From Micromonospora eburnea (lineage in GTDB: Bacteria; Actinomycetota; Actinomycetes; Mycobacteriales; Micromonosporaceae), in assembly GCF_900090225.1 (NCBI RefSeq), contig NZ_FMHY01000002.1:4588001-4652000 (forward strand): a stretch of DNA of 64,000 nt. Reading direction: 5' to 3'. Shown here in pieces: positions 50,754 to 59,107 of this stretch (position 1 is the first letter of the stretch; each line of letters opens with the position of its first letter). The notes under the pieces were generated by a model that searched no databases, was not told where the DNA came from, and was given only the letters and a program-made list of their open reading frames with translations. The translations under genes and the position numbers were made by a program.

Positions 50754-53144
50754 TCAGTTGCGCAGAGCCCACTGCTGGTTGGTGCCCCCGTTGCACGTCC
50801 AGAGGATGAGCTTCGTGCCGTTCGCCGTACCGGCGCCGTTGGCGTCGAGACACAGTCCCGACTGGACGCCGGTCACCGTGCCGTTGGCGTTGAGGTTCCA
50901 CTGCTGGTTGGTCTGGCCGTTGCAGTCCCAGATGATCGCCTGCGTGCCGTTGGCCGTGCCCTGCCCGGACGCGTCGAGGCACTTGTTCCCGTACACCTGC
51001 AACTGCTTGCCGGCGGTGTAGGTCCACCGCTGGTTGGTGCCACCGTTGCAGTCCCAGAGTTGCGCCTGGGTGCCGTTGGTCGTGCTCGAGCCACCGATCT
51101 CGACGCACCGGCCCGATTGGCTACCGACTATCTGCACGTCCTGCTGGCCGACGCCGGTCTGGACCCCTGCGGAGGCCATCACCGCCTGCGCGCCCGAGGG
51201 CCAGCTGTTGTTCGTGACCGTCGTGTTGCCGGAGACGACGTTGCCGCGGTCACCGTTGGTCACGTTGCTGCTGCCGTTGGTCGACCAGTTGCCGGTGACG
51301 GTGAAGTTGCCCATGTTCTCCCCGCCCCAGTAGTTGGCGGTGGCCCAGGTGCCGGTGCTGGAGAAGACATTGGTGCGGACCGTGTAGTACCGGGAGCCCT
51401 CGTCGAAGTAGAGCCCGAACCAGCCGTTGGTACGCAGGCAGTAGTTGTCGCTGATCAGCGCGTTCGGGTTGGCCGACAGGGTGTAGATGCAGGAGCCGTC
51501 GGTCATCTGCTGCATGACGTCGTGGACGTAGTTGCCGGTGAGCCGGTTGTTGGACGCGGTGGTCGGCGTGGTGTAGCGCGGCTGGTAGTTGTACAGGCCG
51601 CGGTTGGCGTACTCGGTGCTGCCGCCGGCGTCGTTGGCGCCCCACCCGTAGCCGATCGACATGCCGGTGTACGGCAGGCTGTAGACCTCGTTGTGGGAGA
51701 CGGTGGACGTGTTGACGTAGGTGGTCAGGACGGAGACGATGCCCCGGTAGTCCGCGCCGAGGTCGTGGATCCGGTTGTTGCTGATGGTGATGTCCCGGTT
51801 GACCATCCGGGAGTCGCTGGGGTGGTGCGCGTCGGCGCGTACACCGCCCACCACGATGCCGCCGGCCGAGCTGCGGGCGATCTCGGAGCGGGTGATCGTG
51901 ATGTTACTGGCGCCTAGGCCGACCCCGCTGGCGTGGGCGTTGGCGTCGTTGCCGATGCCCACCGCGGTCTGGCCCAGGTTGACGAACTGGGAATCGCTGA
52001 AGGTGATGGTGTTGGCGGCGGACACCTGTACCGCGGCCGGCATCTGGCTCCAGCTCGGCCGGGTGGCCTCGAAGAGCTGGCAGCCCTCCTGACATGAGGT
52101 CAGGGCGTCGGCCGGTCGGGCCCAGGTACCGGTGATGTGGGCCCCGGTCTGCTGGTCGGCGAAGCCCTGGTTGCTGCTGGGCCCCAGCCAGCTCGTCCCG
52201 GTGAAAGTGATCCCGCTGAACGAGATGTGGTGCGCCGGCGCGTCGTACGTGCCGCCGACATTCACGAGGGACGGCAACACGGGCAGCTCGACGCTGGTGG
52301 TGGCCATGTTCTGCCCGGCGAGCGGGATGTAGGAGAGCACGCCGGTCCCGGGGTCGAGGTACCACTCCCCCGGCGAGTCCAGGAACTCGTACGCGTTGGC
52401 GAGGTAGAGCGGGCCGGCTCGGTGCGGCTGGCTGAGGGTGTCGTAGCCGAAGGTGTTGTTGTTCCACGCCGGCTGCTGCATCGTGAGGAAGTTGCCGGCG
52501 ATGCTCTGCACCGGCGAGTACCGGTCCGTGAACGAGCCGACGCTCTCCACCTCGACCCGGTTCTGGTTGGCGAGGTTGTTCAGGTAGCTCAGGGCGCCGC
52601 TGCTGAATCGCATGCCGGTCGTGGTGAAGGTGAAGTCGGACCGGTTCACGGCCGTGCGGGCACGGGTGGCGATGGCGCCGTTGACGTAGAGCTGCCGGCT
52701 GTCTGTCCCGGTGCCGACGTTCGCCCGCCAGATGTTCCTTCCGGCGTCGGCGAGCGACCAGCCGGTCACCGCCCTGGCACCGCTGATCACCGGTCGGGCC
52801 GACGAGGCGGCCCGCCAGATGACGGTGTAGCCGTTGTTGCCCGAGTCGGCCGCGGTCAGTCGCAGCGGTGCGGCGAGCCGGTACACGCCGTCGGCCAGCT
52901 CCACGACGATGTCGCCGGACATCGCGGCGTTGCGGGAGCGGACCGCCGCCTGCGCGGCCGTCAGCGAACACGGTTGGCTGACGGAGCAGGTGCTGCCCGT
53001 ACCGGAGGGTGCGGCGTAGATGGTGGTGGTGGCCGCGGCGGCCGGTGCGGCGGCGACGAGCACGGCGGCCGCGGTGATCATGACCGCGGCGGCGACGCGG
53101 GCCGCCACCTGTCTGCATCCGGTGGGGGACGAGGATACGAACAC
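50754..53144 (-). CDS. Secreted right-handed beta-helix protein with CBM13, GH141-like
   Basis: 796 residues. A signal peptide occupies about 1-38. The body is a long run of beta-helix rungs rich in Asn, Thr and Val (ITISNNRIHDLGADYRGIV, STVSHNEVYSLPYTGMSIGY). An N-terminal part carries LVVELADGVYRL-like strands and a YLDPGTGVLSYIPLAG loop. The C-terminal 125 residues are a ricin-type lectin with three repeats (GSQSGRCVEIGG, GNKCLDASGQGTANG, VQSGLCLDANGAGTANG). Catalytic residues were not identified, so glycosidase activity (GH141 or a related beta-helix family) is inferred from architecture and neighbours. The GTG start follows AGGAG. The operator at 53442 is 297 bp upstream. Confidence 0.83.
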   Translation of the reverse strand: MFVSSSPTGCRQVAARVAAAVMITAAAVLVAAAPAAAATTTIYAAPSGTGSTCSVSQPCSLTAAQAAVRSRNAAMSGDIVVELADGVYRLAAPLRLTAADSGNNGYTVIWRAASSARPVISGARAVTGWSLADAGRNIWRANVGTGTDSRQLYVNGAIATRARTAVNRSDFTFTTTGMRFSSGALSYLNNLANQNRVEVESVGSFTDRYSPVQSIAGNFLTMQQPAWNNNTFGYDTLSQPHRAGPLYLANAYEFLDSPGEWYLDPGTGVLSYIPLAGQNMATTSVELPVLPSLVNVGGTYDAPAHHISFSGITFTGTSWLGPSSNQGFADQQTGAHITGTWARPADALTSCQEGCQLFEATRPSWSQMPAAVQVSAANTITFSDSQFVNLGQTAVGIGNDANAHASGVGLGASNITITRSEIARSSAGGIVVGGVRADAHHPSDSRMVNRDITISNNRIHDLGADYRGIVSVLTTYVNTSTVSHNEVYSLPYTGMSIGYGWGANDAGGSTEYANRGLYNYQPRYTTPTTASNNRLTGNYVHDVMQQMTDGSCIYTLSANPNALISDNYCLRTNGWFGLYFDEGSRYYTVRTNVFSSTGTWATANYWGGENMGNFTVTGNWSTNGSSNVTNGDRGNVVSGNTTVTNNSWPSGAQAVMASAGVQTGVGQQDVQIVGSQSGRCVEIGGSSTTNGTQAQLWDCNGGTNQRWTYTAGKQLQVYGNKCLDASGQGTANGTQAIIWDCNGQTNQQWNLNANGTVTGVQSGLCLDANGAGTANGTKLILWTCNGGTNQQWALRN

Positions 53145-53441
53145 AGTGTCTCCTGTCGTGCACGGTGGTGGGGGGCCTGCTTCGGCCTGGTGGGGACTCC
53201 GAAGCCGGCCTGGTGTGCTCGGACGCGGACTGCGATCCCTCGGGTTGCCGAGATCGCGACGCGCGCCGCGTGGGCGTGCCGGCGGGGGGCGTCAGCAGGT
53301 CGAGGTGACCCACGTGCAGTGCAGGTGCGGCAGGACGCTCGGGGGCCGGACGTAGCTGTTCCGCCGCGCCGGGGGCATCCCGGGCTGAGTGGGGGCTGGG
53401 CCGCCCGGACCCCCAGCCTCCGCTCAGCACGGCAAAAGTTA

Positions 53442-53455
53442 TGTTAGCGATAACA
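53442..53455. promoter_or_regulatory. LacI-type operator before the beta-helix/GH43/GH27 run
   Basis: TGTTAGCGATAACA, one mismatch from the perfect palindrome, upstream of the minus-strand gene starting at 53144. The three minus-strand genes are separated by 113 and 191 bp, and no other operator was seen among them. Confidence 0.75.
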
Positions 53456-53931
53456 GAGGCGATCAGCAATGAAGCGCGTCTATTTCGAGCGCTTCCGTTC
53501 TGCCAACTCCGGAGCCTCGAATCGCGCGTCAAAAAGCGTTATCCGCGACGCCCGCGTATGGTCGAGCAGCCCCACGACGCCCCGGCGGCTGTCCCGCCGC
53601 CGCACCGCCTGGCGCCCGGAGCGTCTGCGCCGACAGCGCAGCCGAGACCGCGCCGCGGCGACCAGGTCGCTCAGAGCAGACGGCATCGTCCAATCAGGCG
53701 GCACTGGCATCCGCCTGGCCCACCCCCGCAGCTCTGCCATCGCGGCACCGAAGAAACCGGCCGCCATGGTTCGACACCTCCGGCGACCTGGCGGAGGTGG
53801 CCGCCCCATCGCGTAGCAAGAAGGTGGACCGCCGGCGGAACATCTCGGGTCCGTCGCCGGCACCGCTCGGCGGCCCCGGAGTGCGAATGCAGCGATGTCG
53901 CGGCCGTCCCGGAGCCCGCCGGAAACGCCGA
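53456..53931. other. Gene-poor stretch
   Basis: 476 bp between two operators. No frame has recognisable sequence; CGTCAAAAAGCG near 53527 is a locally A-rich spot. Confidence 0.4.
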
Positions 53932-54193
53932 CTTGACGAACGGGATGTTATCGCTCACAGTCGATGGTCATAGGACGATGGGCACGTCGCGGCTGTCCGG
54001 CAAGGTGCTGGACGTCTACAACTTCTCGACCGCCAACAGCGCCGACATCGTGCAGTGGACCGACGGCAACCAGACCAACCAGCAGTTCCGGCTCGCCGAC
54101 TCCGACAGCGGCTACGTCCGGTTCATCAACCGGAACAGCAACAAGGCGATCGAGGTGATGGGCGCCTCTGACGCTGCAGCGCTAGTTGGCGTG
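53932..54193 (+). pseudogene. Collapsed GH62 paralogue: operator, lectin fragment and terminal codons
   Basis: The block 53932-53965 matches the region upstream of the intact GH62 gene (31443-31476). At 53988 it jumps to sequence nearly identical to 31945-32128 of that gene, encoding LSGKVLDVYNFSTAN and later GYVRFINRNSNKAIEVMGAS. At about 54173 it jumps again to CTGACGCTGCAGCGCTAG, matching the last codons of GH62 (33134-33151, 16 of 18 bases). Two internal deletions therefore removed about 0.5 kb and 1 kb. The last join is out of frame. No signal peptide or catalytic domain remains. Confidence 0.85.
53946..53959. promoter_or_regulatory. LacI-type operator retained by the collapsed paralogue
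   Basis: TGTTATCGCTCACA, identical to the site at 31456-31469. It has no intact gene close by; the second xylanase starts 768 bp downstream. Confidence 0.68.
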
Positions 54194-54387
54194 ACGCAGG
54201 CCCGCCACGGGTGCACCTGAGGTCCGCCGGCAACGACGGATGCTGATTCGGGAGTGCTGTCACGGCTCGCGACCAGGACCGGGTGGAACTGGAGCGGCGG
54301 GCTCGGCGCAAGGCCGAGACCGCCCCGGTCACGCCGCAGGCCGGATGAACCTGCTGTCCGAGCACCCGGTCATCGATGAACCTGCGC

Positions 54388-54400
54388 CCGAAAGTTTCGG
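54388..54400. promoter_or_regulatory. Xylanase-box-like palindrome
   Basis: CCGAAAGTTTCGG is a perfect 6+1+6 palindrome. It resembles the CGAAA-TTTCG elements known upstream of Streptomyces xylanase genes. It lies 327 bp before the xylanase start and is the only such element I saw in the window. Confidence 0.5.
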
Positions 54401-54540
54401 ACGATGCTTCCCGCGACACCCCATTACGGCGCTCTCGCGCTGATCGACTGCCCGCCCAGACGTCACCTGGGCGGGCCAAACGTACAGGTAGACCTGGTAG
54501 CTCGAGGCGACCGACGTCCGAGCCGAGCCGCAATTCGCTC

Positions 54541-54555
54541 CCGGAAGTCTTCCGG
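54541..54555. promoter_or_regulatory. Second palindrome before the xylanase
   Basis: CCGGAAGTCTTCCGG, perfect 7+1+7, about 40 bp before the TTGACA hexamer. A regulator site is suggested by symmetry and position only. Confidence 0.4.
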
Positions 54556-54726
54556 AATCTGTTGTTTCAGCGGTGTTACCCGTGTCAGCATGACTTGACA
54601 TTGAGGTTCATCGTTCGCTGGCCCAGGTTGCCCGAATCCACGGCTTCCCCTCGCACGCACTGCGACAGCCCACCACCCGTGAGGTGCTCGGTGACCGGGA
54701 CAGCAGAACCGAGAAAGGAGGCCATC

Positions 54727-56220
54727 GTGGCAACCAGTTCTTCTGTCTACTCTCCTGGCTCCCTGCGGAGTCGCTCGCTACGGGTACGACTGCTGATCAG
54801 CGGTACCGCCGCCGCCGTTGCCGCACTGGGCGCGGTGATGGTGATCCCGGATGCGAACGCCGCAGCGAGCACCCTGGGCGCGGCGGCCGCGCAGTCGGGC
54901 CGGTACTTCGGCACGGCGATCGCCGCGGGCCGGCTCGGTGATTCGGCGTACACGACGATCGCCGGGCGCGAGTTCAACATGGTGACGGCCGAAAACGAGA
55001 TGAAGCCGGACGCGACGGAGCCCCAGCGTGGCCAGTTCAACTTCAGTTCCGGCGACCAGATCTACAACTGGGCGACCCAGCGCGGCATGAAGGTCCGCGG
55101 CCACACCCTCGCCTGGCACGCACAGCAGCCGAGCTGGATGCAGAGCCTGAGCGGCAGCAGCCTGCGCCAGGCGATGATCGATCACATCAACGGCGTGATG
55201 GCCCACTACAAGGGCAAGCTCGCCTACTGGGACGTCGTCAACGAGGCCTTCAACGAGGACGGCAGCCGCCGGCAGTCCAACCTGCAGGCCACCGGCAACG
55301 ACTGGATCGAGGTGGCGTTCCGCACGGCTCGCACCGCCGACCCCTCGGTCAAGCTGTGCTACAACGACTACAACATCGAGAACTGGTCCTACGCCAAGAC
55401 GCAGGGCGTCTACAACATGATCCGGGACTTCAAGTCTCGCGGCGTGCCGATCGACTGCGTAGGCCTGCAGACCCACTTCACCGGCGGCAGCTCGCTGCCG
55501 AGCAACTTTCAGACCACACTGTCGAGCTTCGCCGGCCTGGGCGTGGACGTGGCCCTGACCGAGGTCGACGTCACCAACGCGTCGACCACCCAGTACGCCG
55601 GGCTGACCCAGGCCTGCGTCAACGTGTCCCGCTGCGTCGGCATCACCGTCTGGGGCGTACGGGACAGCGACTCGTGGCGCTCCAGTGAAAGCCCGCTGCT
55701 GTTCGACGGCGGTGGCAACAAGAAGGCCGCCTACAACTCGGTGCTCAACGCCCTCAATGCCGCCGGCCCGACCACCACGTCCTCGCCGACTTCGACCGGT
55801 GGCCCCACCTCCTCCCCGCCGTCCTCGCCCTCTGCCACGCCAGGCGGAGCGAAGCGGATCATCGGCGCCCAATCCGGCAGGTGCGTCGATGTGCCGAACG
55901 CGTCGCGGAACAACGGCACGCGGGTCCAGCTCTACGACTGCAACGGCCAGGTCAACCAGGCGTGGACCCTCACGTCGAGCCGGCAGCTGACGGTGTACGG
56001 CACCATGTGCCTGGACGCCGCCGGATCCGGCAACGGCTCGGCCGTGCAGATCTACAGCTGCAGCGGGCAGGCCAACCAGCAGTGGAGCGTCAACTCGAAC
56101 GGAACCATCACGGGCGTCCAGTCCGGACGCTGCCTGGACGTCTGGGGCACCGGCAACGGTCAGCAGATCCAGATCTACGACTGCAACGGACAGGCCAACC
56201 AGCGGTTCAGCCTGAACTGA
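54727..56220 (+). CDS. Secreted GH10 endo-1,4-beta-xylanase with C-terminal CBM13 (second copy)
   Basis: 497 residues. A signal peptide ends DANAAAS at about 48. The GH10 barrel spans about 50-350, with AENEMKPDATEP, the acid/base Glu in WDVVNEAFNED and the nucleophile Glu in VALTEVDVTNA. A Thr/Ser/Pro linker leads to a three-repeat ricin domain (AQSGRCVDVPNASRNNG, VYGTMCLDAAGSG, VQSGRCLDVWGTG). This lectin is the CLD-type and not the NSGKALD-type of the first xylanase, so the two enzymes acquired different CBM13 domains. The GTG start follows AAAGGAGG. It is followed after 100 bp by GH62. Confidence 0.96.
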   Translation: MATSSSVYSPGSLRSRSLRVRLLISGTAAAVAALGAVMVIPDANAAASTLGAAAAQSGRYFGTAIAAGRLGDSAYTTIAGREFNMVTAENEMKPDATEPQRGQFNFSSGDQIYNWATQRGMKVRGHTLAWHAQQPSWMQSLSGSSLRQAMIDHINGVMAHYKGKLAYWDVVNEAFNEDGSRRQSNLQATGNDWIEVAFRTARTADPSVKLCYNDYNIENWSYAKTQGVYNMIRDFKSRGVPIDCVGLQTHFTGGSSLPSNFQTTLSSFAGLGVDVALTEVDVTNASTTQYAGLTQACVNVSRCVGITVWGVRDSDSWRSSESPLLFDGGGNKKAAYNSVLNALNAAGPTTTSSPTSTGGPTSSPPSSPSATPGGAKRIIGAQSGRCVDVPNASRNNGTRVQLYDCNGQVNQAWTLTSSRQLTVYGTMCLDAAGSGNGSAVQIYSCSGQANQQWSVNSNGTITGVQSGRCLDVWGTGNGQQIQIYDCNGQANQRFSLN

Positions 56221-56320
56221 CCCGATCGTTCGTCGCGGCGCCCGTGACGGCTGCCGCCCCCTCTCGAGCGCCAATCCCCCACGCCGCATCTTCGATGCGG
56301 CCCATCAGGAAGGTCGAAGT

Positions 56321-57433
56321 GTGAGACGACGTCCTCTCTCCACGTCGAAACGGCTGCTCGCCGCGGGCGCCGCGACGCTCGCCATGTTGGCCCCCGCCCT
56401 GCACCCCGGAACGAGCGCAGCAGCCGGAGCACCGTCGGTGCCGACCCGCGACGCCTTCAACTGGATTTCCTCCTCCGAACCCGTGATCACCCCACAGCAG
56501 GCAGCGGGGCACGACCTCGTGTCCGTCAAGGACCCGTCCGTGGTCTGGTACGGCGGCAAGTGGCACGTGTTCATGACGACGTTTGACGCGAAGGCCGGCT
56601 GGACGATGGCGTACAAGTCGTTCCGCAACTGGTCGCAGGCCGACGCCGCTCCGCAGTACATGCTCGACCAGTCAGCCATCGGGCCCGGCTACCGCGCAGC
56701 CCCTCAGGTCTTCTATTTCGCGCCGCAGAAGCTGTGGTATCTCATCTTCCAGAGCGATGGCGGCGGCTCCTATTCCACCACCACCAACATCGACGACCCT
56801 TCTTCGTGGTCCAAGCCGAAGAACTTCTACTCGAGCATGCCGCAGATCATCAGAGACAACATCGGCCAGGGATACTGGGTCGACTTCTGGACGATCTGCG
56901 ACGACGCGAAGTGCTACCTGTTCTCGTCCGACGACAACGGCCACCTGTACCGCTCGGAGACCTCGCTCCGGAACTTCCCCAATGGCTTCGACAACTCCAC
57001 CGTGATCGCCATGGCCGACCCGAACAGGTTCGACCTGTTCGAGGCGTCCAACGTCTACCGGCTCGGCGATTCCGGCAGCTACCTGCTGCTGGTCGAGGCA
57101 ATCGGCAGCGACGGGCGCCGCTGGTTCCGCAGCTGGACGTCGCCCCACATCTCGGGCCCCTGGGCACCGCTGGCCGACACCGAGGCGGCCCCCTTCGCCC
57201 GCAGCAACAACGTCCACTTCCCGAGCGGCGCCTGGACGAAGGACATCTCTCACGGCGAAATGATCCGCGCCGGCAATGGTCAGCAACTCACCATCGACCC
57301 ATGCAGCCAGAACAAGTTCCTCTACCAGGGGCTCGACCCGAGCGCCGGGGGCGACTACGGGCTGCTCCCCTATCGTTTGGGCCTGCTCACCCAGCAGGGA
57401 CCGGATCCGCTGGACGCGTACTGCGTTCGCTGA
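56321..57433 (+). CDS. Secreted GH62 alpha-L-arabinofuranosidase without CBM
   Basis: 370 residues. A signal peptide occupies about 1-34. The GH62 propeller begins NWISSSEPVITPQQ and shows VSVKDPSVVWYGGKWHVFMT (catalytic Asp region), DDAKCYLFSSDDNGHLYRSE, LFEASNVYRLGDSG (catalytic Glu region) and WTKDISHGEMIRAGNG. The GTG start has AGGAAGG upstream. It belongs to a different GH62 branch from the CBM13-linked enzyme at 31632 (identity looks moderate). It lies 100 bp after the xylanase and is probably co-transcribed. A 7-bp hairpin (CCGCATC/GATGCGG) lies in the gap. Confidence 0.94.
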   Translation: MRRRPLSTSKRLLAAGAATLAMLAPALHPGTSAAAGAPSVPTRDAFNWISSSEPVITPQQAAGHDLVSVKDPSVVWYGGKWHVFMTTFDAKAGWTMAYKSFRNWSQADAAPQYMLDQSAIGPGYRAAPQVFYFAPQKLWYLIFQSDGGGSYSTTTNIDDPSSWSKPKNFYSSMPQIIRDNIGQGYWVDFWTICDDAKCYLFSSDDNGHLYRSETSLRNFPNGFDNSTVIAMADPNRFDLFEASNVYRLGDSGSYLLLVEAIGSDGRRWFRSWTSPHISGPWAPLADTEAAPFARSNNVHFPSGAWTKDISHGEMIRAGNGQQLTIDPCSQNKFLYQGLDPSAGGDYGLLPYRLGLLTQQGPDPLDAYCVR

Positions 57434-57932
57434 ACAGCCGGGTCGGCGCCAGCCGGGCTGAATCCGGCTGGCGCCAACGCGCGTTGACGGCCGGGTGCCG
57501 GCGGCGAGCCGGCGTCTCACGGGAACCGAGGTATCGGCGCGCCGCTGGTTCGGCTCGCCGGCCGCCCCGACCGATTCGAGGTCGGAGCGGCGCGGCCGGC
57601 CCCGGGCCCGCCCGGACCACGTCATCGCCGACAAGGGCTATGCTCCCAAGGCCGTCCGGGCTGACCTGCGCCGGCGAGGCATCGGGCACACGATTCCTGA
57701 GCGCGTAGACCAGCAAGCGAACCGTCGCAGGCGAGGCAGCCGAGGCGGCCGGCCACCAGCGTTCGACAAGCAGCTCTACAAGCACCGCAACGTCGTCGAA
57801 CACTGCTTCAACCGGCCCAAGCAGTGCCGCAGCGTCGCCACCCGCTACGACAAGACCGCCTCGTACTACCATGCCACCGTCGCCGCGCTACTCCAGTGGT
57901 TGTGAACCTTTGAAGACACTAGGATCGGTCGC
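57434..57932. other. IS remnant region after GH62
   Basis: 499 bp. It contains the transposase fragment at 57591-57905. The first 150 bp show nothing. Confidence 0.5.
57591..57905 (+). pseudogene. IS5-family transposase C-terminal fragment
   Basis: Sequence RPDHVIADKGYAPKAVRADL, RRRGIGHTIPERVDQQANRR, GSRGGRPPAFDKQLYKHRNV and VEHCFNRPKQCRSVATRYDK is the distal part of the DDE domain of IS5/IS112-type transposases (second Asp in IADKGY, Glu in VVEHCFN). The N-terminal half and inverted repeats are gone. It marks the right border of the hemicellulase island. Confidence 0.82.
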
Positions 57933-58256
57933 GTGTCGAGGCCAGGGCGGCGGAAGAAACGCCAGCGCAGACCGCGTCGGCGACTGCCAGAACTCAAGGA
58001 TCGTGAGACTCCTCGGCGCGGGCAACGATCTCGGCCTGGGATACTGCGTTACTGGGTGCGGCGGCCGGAACCGAGCGTTGCCATCTCAGCAATCTTCACG
58101 TCGATCTTTCTGCTGATGGCCGCTGTGACGCGTGACGGGGCTCTCCTAATCATCGTGCTGCCGTGCGCAGGCGCGGGTCTGTTCGTGTGGGTGACCCGGC
58201 ATACCTGGCGCCGTAACGCCGACCGCTGGCAGCAGGGCTACTACGACGTCTTCTGA
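57933..58256 (+). CDS. Small membrane protein, 107 aa, unknown
   Basis: A very basic N-terminal tail (RRKKRQRRPRRR) precedes two hydrophobic helices (VAISAIFTSIFLLMAAV and LLIIVLPCAGAGLFVWV), and the protein ends WRRNADRWQQGYYDVF. I do not recognise a family. The GTG start and coding quality are acceptable, but no strong RBS is seen. It follows the IS5 fragment directly. Confidence 0.5.
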   Translation: MSRPGRRKKRQRRPRRRLPELKDRETPRRGQRSRPGILRYWVRRPEPSVAISAIFTSIFLLMAAVTRDGALLIIVLPCAGAGLFVWVTRHTWRRNADRWQQGYYDVF

Positions 58257-58533
58257 TCTCCAGTCTGGCAGCGACCGAACTGTTCGGCGCGGCACACTCT
58301 CTCGCAGGAGGCCCCGGACGCCGTCTCGGTGCCGCCGACAGCTGGAGAACGGTCGCCAGCGGCAGGAGCGATGCCGCCCAGGGCATCAGCACGCCGCCTG
58401 AAGGCACCGTTCTCGGCATGTCCGGCAGCTGTCGCGCCGACCGATCGCGCTACAGCAGTGACCGGCATTCTGGCGGACGATGCGCACGGCCGGCGGCATG
58501 AGCGGGCGCCGATTCGCGTGAGAACATGTGTCC
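58257..58533. other. Gene-poor stretch
   Basis: 277 bp without a supportable frame. Confidence 0.4.
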
Positions 58534-58827
58534 ATGAGCAGCGACGTCGCCCTCGATGTGAGCGCCCTGGCGATCAACGTCACGATCCCCGAGGGGCTCC
58601 GCTGGACCGACACTCGACGCGGCGAGGAGTTCACGCTCACCACACTCAACGTCCGACTCCTCCCGGACGGGCACCTCGCGGCAAAGGCCTACGGCTGACC
58701 GACCGGCGGCGGCCGCGGCACATACCTCTCGTTCCCCGTGCCCAACAGGCCCGAGCTTGCGGCCCTAATCGCGAAAGCTGCCAGCCGCGCCGGCGCGCTG
58801 TGGGCCGCCCACCGCGGTCTCAGCTGA
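58534..58827 (+). pseudogene. Small ORF interrupted by an in-frame TGA
   Basis: ATG 58534 opens 54 codons (MSSDVALDVSALAINVTIPE ... LLPDGHLAAKAYG). After TGA at 58696-58698 the same frame continues for 42 codons (PTGGGRGTYLSFPVPNRPEL ... GALWAAHRGLS) to a second TGA at 58825. The sequence on both sides looks protein-like. A single TGG-to-TGA change would explain it. I do not recognise the family. Confidence 0.5.
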
Positions 58828-59107
58828 ACGTTCGGCTGCTGTGACGCGGCCGGCGCGTCAACCCACCAGTCTCGTAGACGCAGGCTGCAGCAGACGCGAC
58901 CTGAACGGCGTCGAGCGCGCTCCCTCAGCGGCATGATCGCATGGGCGGCGTCGGGGTGCCTGCTCGGACCGATTGTGCGGGACAGGCGCTGGTGGCCTGG
59001 CCGCTGGGCGCGTCTGCCGGAGCCGATGCGAGATGCCGCAGCGGCGGCCCCGGCCAACACCTGACGGGGCCGCCGCTACAACGGTGTCCTGCCGCGGCTG
59101 GGCTAAG
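58828..59107. other. Intergenic region before wrbA end
   Basis: 280 bp. A 42-codon plus-strand frame (MIAWAASGCLLGPIVRDRRW) ends at the hairpin but cannot be identified. Confidence 0.35.
59040..59077. terminator. Hairpin terminator after wrbA
   Basis: A perfect 12-bp stem AGCGGCGGCCCC with a 14-base loop, 30 bp beyond the wrbA stop on the minus strand. Confidence 0.7.

Larger units (their letters stand above)
54194..54726. other. Upstream region of the second xylanase
   Basis: 533 bp with two palindromes (54388-54400, 54541-54555) and a TTGACA hexamer at 54595-54600 that may be a -35 box. No gene is supported. Confidence 0.5.

Noticed and set aside
54778..56289. Minus-strand 503-codon open frame over the second xylanase
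   Set aside because: Antisense shadow; Val/Gly/Ala/Arg-rich with no motif, while the plus strand encodes a complete GH10.
58696..58698. TGA as a selenocysteine codon
   Set aside because: No hairpin of the SECIS kind follows, the flanking sequence is no known selenoprotein, and a Trp-to-stop change is simpler.
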